This document shows, piece after piece, positions 10,119 through 22,111 of a stretch of 64,000 nt of DNA (the stretch's first letter is position 1; each line of letters opens with the position of its first letter). The position numbers and the translations under genes were made by a program. Source of the DNA: Coniferiporia sulphurascens (lineage: Eukaryota > Basidiomycota > Agaricomycetes > Hymenochaetales > Hymenochaetaceae); NCBI GenBank assembly GCA_002794785.1, contig NBBA01000018.1:868001-932000 (forward strand). The letters are read 5' to 3'. The notes below the pieces were generated by a model that worked only from the letters and a program-made list of their open reading frames with translations, was not told the origin of the DNA and did not search any database.

Positions 10119-12549
10119 TCAATTCTTGACGAGTGAGACCTTCAATGGGAGCCGTGGCATCCCATCCTTTGTACCATTGACGATGGGCGCATGAATAAAA
10201 CTGAACTCCCAGAAGACGTCTTGACCAGGCTCGAAAACGAATGCTTCGAGAAGAATGGATAAAACCATTTCTAGTAAAGACGCGTCAGTAAAAGTCTTAC
10301 GATGATAGTTACAGAGGAAGACTAACTCATCTCCATTTCGGAAAATTTGAATCCGCTATAATTGCATAGTTGAGTGACTTGACTATGTGCGAGTACCATG
10401 CACGTTCGGACTTACATGCATGCTCTTCCCCCGCCAATGAACGTCATCCTGTGGTATCAATAAAGATAGTGGTGCGACTCGGTCAGCACAGATTATTCTA
10501 CCCGATCAGGTGAACACACGCGTACATCTGAGAGTAAACACCAGGAAGATGCGCTTCAGAAACACTGTCGGGTAGGGGCTTCAGCCAACGTTCTGGCTTC
10601 CACTCCTCCGCATCGTCACCCCAAATTCTGGTTCCCAAGTTCGCGCCTAGAATGGAAACTATGATACCCGTGTTTTTTGGGACCATAATCTCTTTGATCT
10701 CCGTTTTCCCATCTACCGCCTTGATGGGCCACCTGAGAGGGACAACGATGTCCCTGGTTGCTCTGATTGAGTAGCATAAGTCAGTTCACGCGGGAAAGAG
10801 GGTTACGACGGGTAGCACGTACACTCGCTCAACAAACGGGGCAGGAGAGTATACGCGCATAGTTTCGCGGCAGACGGCGTCAAGGTACGGCAGCGCCTGG
10901 AGTGTATCGTAATCAAGGTCTCCGTGTTCTTTGCGTGCCGCTGTTACTTCATCCCGTAGCTTCGATTGCACGTCCGGATTAAGGGACAGAAGGTGAAGAA
11001 TGCGACTTATCGCACTCGATGTCGTATCCTGCCCCGCAAAGATAAAGGTGCTATTTATAGAGCGGAAAAATTAGGCTCGAAAAGTTTGATTGCTGAAATG
11101 GCTATGCACGCGCCTCATGTGTCCAATTAATTCTGACTCGGGTAAATCTGCCTCGGAGTTTGCCCTAACTACGGAAATATCAATATTAGCGTGAATTTTA
11201 AGTACGATAGTCAGCAACCAGATAAATTGCATACGCAGAATGCTCATAATGTCCTTGCCCTTGCCAACCTGGTCAAGGACTGCTTCATCTCCCTTCTTGA
11301 TAGCCTCCTTCTTTTCGTGTAGGATGGTACGCGAAGAGTTCTCCAGGGTATCGACGACTTTCTGCATGTCCTTTATCGGTCCAGGCGGGAAGAAATCCAA
11401 AGCGCGCTTCCGGAATTGAGGAGAGCCGATCTTGGATAAATATGGCGACATCCTCTGTATAAAAAAAAGCTTGAAAAGCAAGGGGCTACTCAGAGAGAGG
11501 AGGGGGGGAACATTGAAGTGCAATCGTTATCCGTGTCAGTTTATGCATTCTTGAAGGAAGTAGAGGGGGGAAGGATATGGCGTGAGCAGACGGACTTACA
11601 GATACATCTTGACTGCCTCGCTATACGAGTTTGTTTTACTCTTCATGTCGAGGGCAGAAAATGAGTGGCCGAGGCCCCCCTGACCGATATATTCCAATGC
11701 AGCTCGGGAAACCCATGCCATGACATCGATATTTCCCCCACCACCGTGTATATTGTGCGCAATACCATCCCGGAGCTTTTGAGAATGCCCCAGTCAACGC
11801 AGGCGGAAGTCATTTTCGTGGTAATAAATATATATATCATGGGTACTCGCCTGGTGAGCTATGGGATATAACATTGGGAGCATATCACGCATGTGTTTCG
11901 AAGAGAAGACGGGGTTGAGCATCTTTCGTTGTTTCTTGTGCTCGTTGCCTACACATTCGACAATTTAAATTTATCCTAACACTTCATTGAGAAAATACTT
12001 GCCTATGGTGGACAGGAGGCTTTTACCCAAGGTTAATCCGTTTGTACTGAATGAAAAAGGCCGGTATAAGCGCTAAAATGCTGAAATTAGATTAACTTCG
12101 GCTCACGCTATAAAGACCTTCGTCTCTTCAAAGACATACTGATCTTTGACGAGGATATTGTGCAGAGCCAGCGGGTCCCAGACGTAGAGATATTCGCTCT
12201 TATTAAGAGGTTCAGCGCTTATCGGGTGGTAGAAGAAAAGCGAGTCGAAACTGACTCCGAGAATACCCTTTATTCTCGCGACATTGCCATATTTCTCTCT
12301 AAGCTCACGATGGAAGCCCCATGCATTCTTGTTGAATAATTGCCCGAAATTTCCTTATTAAAACCATCCGTAAGACGTGTGTTAGTAGTGATGGATAACA
12401 GGAGTAACACCTTTTAACCATGAAGGGTTCGGCGGACCAGGAATATTCGATAACGGGGATTTTGCGACAAGAGCATGTACCGTGCGCCAGAGCGCGTACG
12501 TGACGATTAACGCAGCGAGTATTTCAACTTGTACCGAAGAGATATCCAT
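10119..12549 (-). CDS. cytochrome P450, tandem copy 4
   Basis: Apparently intact P450 monooxygenase and the most upstream gene of the array. The ATG at 12549 begins MDISSVQVEILAALIVTYAL, a membrane anchor, then the hinge IPGPPNPSW. Recognisable exons include WGFHREL-type sequence (here WAFHREL-like), YLYVWDPLALHNILVKDQ, EHKKQRKMLNPVFSSKHM, an I-helix reading FAGQDTT with Gln where copies 1 and 3 have His, K-helix ETMR, WKPERW, and heme loop FIGGGRACIG. It ends MPRLPLKVSLVKN with TGA at 10119-10121, whereas the other copies use TAA. Two introns begin with GCAAGT or GCGAGT. It looks closer to copy 1 than to copy 3 in the heme loop and WKPERW regions. It is expected to be an endoplasmic reticulum enzyme, with its reaction unknown. 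Confidence 0.93.
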
Positions 12550-12593
12550 CGAGCGAAAAGCAGGTCTGTGGGTATCTCAAAAATTCCGGGGGA

Positions 12594-12732
12594 CTTAAAT
12601 ACGGGCATTTTACTGTCGAATTTGTAAGGAATAAAGAAACAACTTCCAAGTACGAGAACATGATATGTTGGCCGATGTACGTCGGACGCAGGTGCAGAGA
12701 TGAGAAAGAAAACGCGGGCCGTTTCATCAGCA
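12594..12732 (-). promoter_or_regulatory. promoter of P450 copy 4: TATA-like box and conserved upstream block
   Basis: A TATTTAAG box (minus strand, 12594-12601) is 45 bases before the ATG. The shared block lies at 12699-12732 (plus strand GATGAGAAAGAAAACGCGGG, then CCGTTTCATCAGC), 150 bases upstream, almost the same distance as in copy 3. Confidence 0.5.
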
Positions 12733-13847
12733 GTCTTGCGTGAAATCCCATGCCATCAAAGAGAAAAGGGCCGTAGTCAGTGTAGACTTCAAAGAAGACA
12801 CAATAGAAGTAGCAGAAGCAGCCTGTATAATAGTGAGGGTAGTGACTGGTGAAAATGAAGCCGCTCCAGTGCGAGGGCTAGGTTTTCTACGAGCGCGCCT
12901 GGTTGATAGCGCGGGATTCATCAAGGGTTTCTTCGAAAGCGACTGGAATTGGGGCGAATCTGCCATACTTCTTTACGCCTTGAAGCTAGTGGCTGTGGCA
13001 AGACAACCCCCTGAAGGCCGTTCAAAAGTTCTCACCAGAGTCTACGTTACGTAACAAGTTGTAAACCGCGGCCAGTGATATCAGAGCGGCTGCTCCTTTG
13101 CAGTCGTAACTACTGCCGATAGTCGTAGCATTTGAACTCCAGTCTCTAGTGCATTCAGCCATTGACGATCGAAATTTTTCCATAGATCTTTCAAATAAAA
13201 AAAAGCTATCGGTATTCGGAGATTAGCATGATAAAAGCAGCGAGCTTGAGTTCAGGCGCGGCGTATACTTCTGAGTGGTGGAAGCAATACAAGACTCATT
13301 CGAGAGGACTTTCAATATTGCGTGCCCAAATCGAATATTGGCTTCTGGAAAGGAGGCGGGAAAATGGAAGCAGTCACTTTGGCAGAGACCGCGGCGTCAG
13401 CATTTCAATCACACCGGAGTCGTGCGCAATTTATTGAATTATGTACCATGTTTTATATTCGACATTAGCCCTACATGAGCCAGCATAAAGGAAAACTCGA
13501 AATCAATCGGGCATAGATATAAATACAGACGTTGCTTGCTTGAGTTTGGCATGGCGGATTCGAAAGGGATGAGGGAAAGCGGCCGGACCGAAAAAAGCAT
13601 CCGGCGAAGGTGCATGAAAAGTTTCGAAAAAAAAGAGCGAAGATAAAGGTCAAGAGAGGGCTGAATTGGGTACTAAAACGACTTGTACTTATCAAAAAGG
13701 AAGGGATGAGGATCGAGGAATTTGGGGGGGTGGAAACAGTGTAAGAACGTAAACGTACATGGTACAAAGATAAAACAACTATGTCCATCTCATCAAGCAC
13801 CCAGTGGAGAACTAAGAACGTGGGAATGGGGAGGGATTGGCGTTGTC
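12733..13847. other. intergenic region between the P450 array and the Bud4-like gene
   Basis: A plus-strand frame at 12740-13054 (104 residues) and a minus-strand frame at 13471-13800 are open but have no recognisable motif. They look like chance frames. I see no TE terminal repeats. Confidence 0.35.
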
Positions 13848-16800
13848 TCAGCGGGCAAACCCTCCGGACGAAGTCAGAGGTATTGGGTCGGGATGGAGCC
13901 GATCCCAGAGTATCTCAGCCCACAGAGCACGGACCGGAATATGTCCGACAAGTGCATGTAGTACCTCAAGCCTGTTGACGATGGTAAGACATAGACCAAA
14001 TACTCGTTCTTGCGGTCACTTACCATTTGGCTTTTTCTTCGTCAGTGTCCGCAAAGAATGTAATTTCCTCATTGTGCGGAAATATTAAGCGGAACGAGCG
14101 CTCGACGCCGTACGTACCATCGAAGTCATCTACGTCTCGCCTTCTCACGCTAGGTCCTTGGTCATCCTCAATGCTGAGGGCTCTCTTAAGTTCGATTGTT
14201 ATTGTTGGGCGCTTGGTGATATCGTTGAAAGCGATTATAGAGCCGCCAACTATACGCAAATGTCTTCGTCGCCATGTCTGCGCAAGATTAAGACAAAAGA
14301 TCAATGTGGATACCTTTATGCGTATTCAAACTGTGGGACGTACAGAGCAATCAGCACCGAGCTGCGTCAGAACGCCTTCATGGTAGACTGTCTTATGCCA
14401 TTTGATGTTCCTGAGCCCACGATGGCACTCTTCCGCGCTTTGCGGGAGCTCATTTAGCGGTATTCCGTGAATTGGCGGAAGTCTGAAAACCTGAAGCACG
14501 ATTTCGCCTATCTGCCTGGGTACCATTGTGCCACCTGCGCCGCCGCCCTCACCAGGAGCCTCCAGTCTCTGTCCAATAAGTGGAAGTGCCGTTTCAAAAA
14601 GACGAGCGTCGCAGTGCGGCGCTATGTCTTTAAAGGCAATGAATGCACGCGCAAGCGTCCCGTCTTGTTTGAGGTATCGCGCAAGGTTCTCCTCCATAAC
14701 GAAACGAACAATCGGTTCCGTCTGAGCGCGTACATGTTTCGGCGGCTTTGGCTTCTTAGGTGATCCTCCGAAGAAGCTACGTACTGCGCTTCTGTGTGAT
14801 GATGATGCAACTGGCGCAGGAGGTGGAGGAGCCGGTGCAGGAGGGGTGATCGCTTTGAATTGTTGCACGATGTGCGGATCTCGCCGAACCTTTATGGTCA
14901 GGGTGAACTCGAGCTTTGTATGCTCGATCCTGCTTCTAAAATGAGGTCGATATCAGTCAATAAAAGAACCATGCTCACAACTCAAACTCCTGCTCAATCA
15001 CAGCATCCCGAGTCAAGCGGCATTCAGGTGTAGTCACGAAATGGATCCCATTGTTCAAAGTGCACGAGAACATTGTATGTTGATGAGGCAAAGGTATGCT
15101 CATCGCATTTATTCTAACAACTGATAGCGCCATCAGTTATCAGCAGACGATTCCTGATTTTTCCGGGAAAGCTCTCTCTTACCTTTGACGAAGACCCTCC
15201 CGTGAGCCCTGGCAGGATTCTCCTGCAAACGATATTCTCTTATTTGACGCGCGTACTCGTTCTAATTCATGGAAATGCTTGACATCGGACGGAAAGAAAA
15301 AAAGGTCAGGTAAAAGAGAACATACCATATCGCTGGGCCTGCGGACAGTCCTCCAGGCCCTGTCAGCATCGGCTTCACCAGTTTGGCTCAAATGCAGGAG
15401 AGAATCATCTTGGGAAGACGACGCGTAGACAACCGCTTCGCGCTCGCGAAGCTCGTATGACTTCTGGAAAATGCGTCAGTCGGTTATGTTTAATTATTTC
15501 GGTAAACCGCTTAAGATTGATACCTTCTTCTCGGGATCAGCAATCTTGTTAAGTTCACGTTCAATACTATCCGTCAATGGGGGTTCGACATCGTCGAGAG
15601 TCATACCGAGTACACCACCGCGCTGGTTTTTAAGTAAAGAAACACGTCGCTGACCAAGAGCTTCCTACCAACCAGTCAACAGCAATCAAACGGCTTTTCA
15701 CTGGGAAGAGTTCACTGGACTTACATCACTTGACTCATCCTCCACATCGTTGGCGCTGAGACTGCGCCGCGGACTCGGGCGTCCAAGAGATTTACGTCTT
15801 GAAGCCGGGCTTTCCTCAAGCAGGTTCCCTGACGCGTCGCGTCGAGGTGGGATAAAGTACTCACCCGACTCGCGCGCACGCGCTTGACGCCGTTTCTCTC
15901 TAATCATCTCTTCGCGTGCTAGTCGTGCACTTTTCTCGGGAGTCTTGGGTGGTAATGGTGGTGCCTCTGCTCTTTCCTTCCCTTTTCCTTTTTGCTCTTT
16001 AGCGTCTGTATCTTTCCTAGTGACGCCAATTGTATCAGCTTTAGAAGTTTCGGAACCAGTCCGAGGTCTCGGCATGAGCGGGGAGGTGGGTGTCAAGGGG
16101 TCTGGGGCCGTGCTTGCTCGTTGCATACGCTGGGGCGTAGGGAGAGATGGGCCCGACCTATCGTGCCCGCGCAGCGATTCATGTAGGTTAGCTAGCAGTT
16201 CGGTACTTTCTTCCGTGATAAGTTCCGTGTCTGCCATACTGACGTCGCCGCTGGATATTGTTGCACCGGACCGATCCGCACGCGTGCCAATAGCGTTGTT
16301 TACGCGCTCACCACCGCCAGCGACGCTGACATCGTCGACTAGCCGATCCAAGGCACTACGCATGTCCATCTCCGCAATATCCACCCCAGGTTGACTGAAA
16401 TCGAAAGAGGCAGATAATGGAGCCGACGCTGGAGAATGGCCGCCGAAGGCAAATGTATGTGCACTCGGCTCCAGCTCTGGACGGGATGGTGTAAGACTGG
16501 CTCGCGGATTCGGGATGTGGTTACCTTGAGCTGTGACTGGTACAGGTGCGGGAATGGGACTCGACGTTGCAGAAATGGATGGAATTGGGGCTAGAGGAGC
16601 GGACGGAAGCAGAGTGGGACGAACGGACGCAGGCGTTGGGGAAAGTGCACGTTTAAGTCGCTCTTCCAGGGTCGGGCGATGCGCAGAGGGCGAGGGCAGT
16701 GGAGGCAGTGGGGATGTCTTTACTTCTTTCACACCTTCCGCCTTTGTCTCATTCTCTGTCTGCGTTGTCCTCGCTGCTTCTTCATCTATGTCCATCCCTT

Positions 16801-19352
16801 CCGCGTTAAATCCATGTGGAGGCGTTCCAACCAAGCTAAAGCTCTCTGCCGAGCGCTGGTTTATGAGCCTGCGTCTCACTTCTTCCTTATTGATCCATAG
16901 CCCTCTGCTTCGCCCACTGTCCGATCCTGTAAGGCTCGCTTGACTCATCTGTCCTTCCGTCAGACCATACATCCTTGATTGCGGAAGGGAAAGTCCGGAG
17001 TCCAGATTACGGTCCTGCCCATGTGGGGGAGATACGGGCTCCGTAGACATATCCTCGCCACGAGGTTCTCGCCCCTGTGGAAGTTCCTGAGCCACAGATT
17101 CTGCAAACCCACCTTGTGATTTAGTGGCATTTAAAGAGCTCGCCTCTGTCTCCTTGTATTCTTCATCTTTTGTCTGGTCGGGCATTTCCTGTTCATGAGA
17201 CGCCTTAAGGTCATTAACGATGTTCGCTACGGATGCGTCGAGAGACCTGTTGGAGTGTCCACCGAATGATACATCTATCGAGCGCTCCGAGCGATCACGA
17301 CTGCGTTCGACGTCATGCCATTCATGATCGACTTCTCCGTGATCGTACCCGCTGCCGGAAAAATCGAAGCTCGGAAACTCATGAAAGCTTGCGATCGACG
17401 TGTTCGAGAGCACATCCGCATCAATATCTGGATGCTCAAACTCTAACTCCGCGAGGATGTCCCGTGGCCCGCTAGGCGACCCAAATACATCTGCACTATC
17501 GTCAGTTAAAATTCGTTGAGAAAAGCTATGTGCCCCAACCATTATTTGTGAAATTTCTGTCCGTCCCAGCATCACGCGGCGAACTAGTTTTGAAACTATT
17601 CAGTCCTAAATCGAATTTAGGCATAGGCATGTCGGACAGCTCGCGTTCGCCGGCTGCTTGTGCAGACATTTTCATCGGGCTTGGACTCGGAGGGAGGACC
17701 TTCATATCGACGTCCACTTCCGTATCGCGCGCCACGCGTGCCCGTTCCGCATGGTGTGTTCTTCCCAGAGGCATTCCGTCTTCCGTACGCTCCATATCTG
17801 GCGGGAGTGCAGGTAGAGGCGTTCTTCCATAGTTCTGGGGTGCAGCAGCAGGCGGTGTAGAGAGTGATGTGGGCGAGAAAAAGGGTTCATTATCACCCAT
17901 ATCACCGAATGCGGCATTTTCTCTTTGATTTGCGAAAACTCCAGGAAGTGGAAGCTGTAAATCGAGTTGTGCATCGATTTCATGTTGATGAGCGCGCGCG
18001 CGCTCAGCATGATGTGTCCGCCCGTGAGGAACGCCACCCTCAGCTCCCCCAGACATCATGTCGAGGTCGGCAACGACCGAGGTGAACGAATTTGAATGCG
18101 CCTCCGGTGTGGATGGCCCACCGTTGAAAGTTGAGGCTTCCTGCAACATCGAATCGACGAGCCCGTTTATGCTATCATCTAAAGCTGCAGCATCGAACAT
18201 TGGCATGATGCGATGTGGGGAGTGCGTCGGCGTCGTGTAGTCAGCTGTCGCGTACTCCGCGCTCACGTTTGAAGAATCAGCTGATGAGTCCGAGTTTGCG
18301 GTTTGATGTTGTTCGGGGGCCCCATATACCTCCTCATCATCTGTCTCGAAAACAGCGTCCTCGTGGCTTTCGCGATCGAACTCGACAACATCGCATCGCT
18401 CATCAAACGTGACCGTTTTGCGTCGCTCCCGAGTAGGAGTGTCTGAAGGAGAGCCACCAGTAGACAAGGAGCGTGAGCGAGGGCCCATGAGACGCGGCTT
18501 CTGCACGAGGGACGAGCGCGCTGGTGACGCCTGCAGGGCAGATGGAATGGGTGAACGGCGTTCAAAGCTCGGCGAGGGAGTAAAGTGTTGCTGAGCGGGG
18601 CGCTGTGGGGGAGTTAGTGGGCGTGGTGGAGAGTTGACCGCCTTGACGGTGGGCTGCGATACATAGACATTCTCTCTACTGTTGAGAGATGACTCTGTTT
18701 CAGTCGTCTCGGGGCTTGTTGAGTCTTCGTTCATGTCGTGCGGATGCTTCATAGGCAATTCGATAGATATTGGAGCGGCCATTTCATCATCACCGTCATC
18801 GTCGGTACCCAGTTCGTTCGAAGTCATGACCCGAAAGGGGCTCTTCGAAACAGGTTCCTTCTCAACGAGCCCCTGAAAGCCTCTGGACTGGCGACGCTTG
18901 AAGCCAAGCTCAGTGACCCGCTGCGCATTCTCGCGCTCGGCCTGTTGTATGAGCGAATCGGGGCGGGGTCGCTTTTCGCCACTGACCTTGCGAGTGGTAC
19001 GAGGCGAGCCCGCAGCCACACCCGCACCGCCCGCGAAGCTTGTGGGCAGTCTTGGAGAATTGCGAGTGGGTGCTGGGATCTGGGACTTGAAGGGGGATCT
19101 TGATACGAGGTTGCTGTTGAACATATGCTTGTAGCTGTTGCTGGAGCGACGGGCGACGACTTTTGTGGCCGCCGGGGCCGGACTACTAGACGAAGACGAG
19201 GACGCGCCGCCGACCTGGTCGCGCTTCGCAATACGCAGGGGGGTAATGGTGTTGGCCCAGCCCGCTGTGGACTCCCTGAGAATGCTGTTCTTCATCGCGT
19301 CGGGTCGGGTACGGCCCGGCGTCGACGCCGTCGTCGTCGGCGGGGGCGGCAT
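13848..19352 (-). CDS. Bud4/anillin-like septation protein with C-terminal PH domain
   Basis: This is a large cortical scaffold of the Bud4/Mid2/anillin type, expected at the septin ring and division site. The ATG at 19352 opens a 600-residue, Ser/Pro-rich, probably disordered exon (MPPPPTTTASTPGRT...) that continues past a short intron near 17480-17530 into a second 600-residue disordered exon ending near 15698. The frames change there; a 49-base intron with branch-like TTAACTGAC and TGCAG acceptor fits best. Smaller exons follow with the anillin-homology region (MEENLARYLKQDGTLARAF, GEIVLQVFRLPP, YHEGVLTQLG). The PH domain then has WRRRHLRIVGGSIIAFNDIT, FRLIFPHNEEITFFADT, KAKWLEVLHALVGHIP and WAE, ending in TGA at 13848. 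The N-terminal half repeats a GRTHHAERAR motif twice. The family call rests on the C-terminal third. Confidence 0.9.
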
Positions 19353-19636
19353 AGGGGCTTCTAGTGCAAAGGCAAGTAAAGGACGCGGTTATGTTCAGGT
19401 AGCAGGAGCGTGGGAAGTCAAACACGCGCTCGAACAATGGACCACGTGACCGCATTTCCGGTCCACATACGTCAGCGCCTTCAATTGACCTTGTTGTGCT
19501 CTTCTCTCGTTCAGGTTCAAGGGCAAATACTCATGGCTTCATCAAAATATAATACAACCTGAAAAAACATGATAGACGGTATATCAAAACATTCTGGATT
19601 TCTAAATGGTGGCTTTCGATCCTCCAATCCCCATGC

Positions 19637-22111
19637 TCACTGCGAAATGTTAACACGCGACGCCCTCAGCTGCTTCCCGAACTCGAGCAAAACATCCAGC
19701 GGCTCTTCGTTTTCCTTGATCCATTCTAAAAGCTCCGGATATGTCTTAGGTACTGGAACTGGGGCGGTCACGCAGGTCTCTGAGTGTTGTTTCTCTGTAC
19801 GCACTTGTGTGTCGGTATTGTCACGGCGCTGAACCAGAGACGTTTTGGTGTTGGGTTTGCGAACCTGTGAATAACGAGTGAGTGACGAGTTCCGCTTGAC
19901 CAAGAAAGAAACGCACCGCCTCCTCTGCATATTCAGTCTTTATCTCGTTCAGGCCACTATCCTTTGCGAAGTCCCCGGGTCCGAGCGTCGGATACACGAT
20001 ATTACTTGAGAAAAGCGGTATGGTCTTCGCCTTTAACAACAAAAGAGGGTGTTCAGGATCGCTGCCCTTGTTAATGGAAGAATTAGACTCGCCTCTTCGA
20101 CATCCATCTTGCTTTCCTTCGCTATTTCCACTATCTCCATAGCGTTCTGGATGTTTTTTACTGTTTTCTTCAACCCCTTCACAGCGGGCGAGCAAAGCAC
20201 GGCCGTCTCGTGACTGCCTGGGGTGATATCCGGATCCACTTTTAGCGTAACGCCCGCAGGAGCGTGGACACATTCTACACCGAGGTCTCCACTTGTGTTG
20301 GTGCGTGCCGACAGGACTTCTCTCGCGTAGCGAAAACCGGGATGGGTGGTTCTATCCCTAAACCCAATAATTGTCTGCTGTTCGCCTTCATTTCTTTCCC
20401 TTCGGTGACCGCAATCATGGCCGTCCATTGGCGGGAGACCCGCTCCGGTGATATGGTCCAGGGATGGCGGGGAATCCGGCCCACTATACACACGCGGCTG
20501 AGCCCGCGAGACAGACAGACGGTTCCCGTCGTGTGAGAACTCACCCCTCACCGGAAATGTGTGGGCTTGCTCCATATGTGTCTGTGTCATGTGGTCGATG
20601 TGGGGATGGGCATACACATGTGCAGGAATTGTGAGTGGATGATGGAAGAATTGGAATGGGATGGTTGGTGATGGTGATCTTTCCTGTTTTACTTCTTCAG
20701 GTCCCTTTATTTCTTTGTCTCCACTGCCATCCGTGGTGGCGAATGCAGTTGGAGTTGTACTTACTCTGGAACTGTTGGTGGCAGATTGCTGATTGATACA
20801 AATGGGAGGGATGGCAGTGGGTGTAAGTCTTAGTGCTTTCTCAAGCTGTGGATGTACTTCCTCCACTCCCAATCATGGGGGGGATGGCGTGGGTATGAAG
20901 GAATGTGAACTTGCTGTATATTTTGTCTGGCTTTAAAAAAAGTCAAACTAAGTTGGTTATTATAAGTGTTGAAAACTCTAGAAACTCACTGTTGAGTAGG
21001 TTGAGCAGGCTCAGTCTCTGATCTGGTTGTTTCTTGAAGATGAATAATGTATGCTTTGATATCTTGGACTGATATGCCTGTCCTGTCTGACCAGATCCTC
21101 AATGTCTGATTGTCTGCATCAGATTGGCCATGGAGTAGACTCTGCACTATTGCCTGATCCTCTTTGGAGATGTTTGGAAACACTGAGAGTAAGCAGAATT
21201 AAACAGTAAGTTTGTGATTTAAGTTTCTGTACAGCAGGGGTAGGATGTACAATTGATGTCATTGGGATTGGCAGAGAGATAATCAAAGTAGCTTTTGATG
21301 TCCTGCACATTAATATTGTACTTATATGCCCAATATGGCAGTGTTGGTTCCCCTGTATTTGCTCTGAATAGCCAATGCAGGTGCCTCCTGGTATCAATGG
21401 GAATTCTTCTGAACACTGATTGTGTTTGCAGTGAGAATGAGTATGTCCAAGCAAAGAAATGAATGCTGGCTTACAAGTTTTTTCCTCATCAAAGGGCATG
21501 TCTGTGTGTGACAATGAGACACTGGCAATGCTGGGAGAAGTGGGAGCTGGAAAAGGTGTAGCAAAATGAGGGACAGAAAAGGTGTGTGGAAGAGAATTGC
21601 TACTACTTAGAAACTTCGCCTCTCGGGTTGACTTTCTCTTCCTTTCCCCAATGAAGCCAAGGAGGTTAGAATTTCTGAACCACTCATTCCCTACCTCTTG
21701 GACTTGCTTAACAACAGCATCCCTCAGCTGTGCAGATCTACGTTTACTGCCACGCCCACAACCAGGCTTGATATAATCTTTATCTAACCAGTCTGTTAAT
21801 TCTATCAGCATAGCACGGATATGCATGGAAGGAAGGAGAATGATACGGATGTCCGGTAACTCACCGTCTATGATTTGCCTGCCTCGGCTATTTATCTTGT
21901 ATTTGGGGACTTTGGGACTCGTCGCCGGCACGGGGACAGGGCTCAGCACCTGAGTGGTAGGATGGGGCCGATGGGGGATAGAAACGTTAGGTTCGATATT
22001 GGAAGCATGGGTCGATGAGCCATCGGCTCTAGAATTAGGCGAGTGTAGTAGCCTCGCATCGGATTCAGGTGGGATAGGTCCGAGTTGGATGTCGCGCAAG
22101 TCAGGAGCCAT
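19637..22111 (-). CDS. unrecognised protein with two helix-turn-helix-like repeats (paralogue of 36780-38148)
   Basis: I do not recognise this gene. The ATG at 22111 (MAPDLRDIQLGPIPP) is the first in a frame running to about 21466. Two exons then have the same entry phase and related sequence: LFRRIPIDTRRHLHW...YWAYKYNINVQDIKSYFDYL and LFPNISKEDQAIVQSLL...RIWSDRTGISVQDIKAYIIHL. The pattern W-x(4)-I-x-VQDIK-x-Y resembles a homeodomain-type helix-turn-helix. A long Pro/Ser/His-rich exon (about 20872-20175) and short exons follow, ending VPKTYPELLEWIKENEEPLD-VLLEFGKQLRAS. The same ending occurs in the gene at 36780-38148. The join between 20990 and 20870 is unresolved, since the simplest splice runs into a stop, so this could be two genes. 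If the HTH reading is right it may bind DNA, but that is inference. Confidence 0.6.

Noticed and set aside
15945..16943. Plus-strand frames of 136-149 residues
   Set aside because: They are antisense to the Bud4-like second long exon, with no motif of their own.
17526..17575. Overlap of two long frames read as two separate genes
   Set aside because: Both frames have the same biased composition and the second lacks an independent promoter region; a 49-base intron joins them into one Bud4-like gene.
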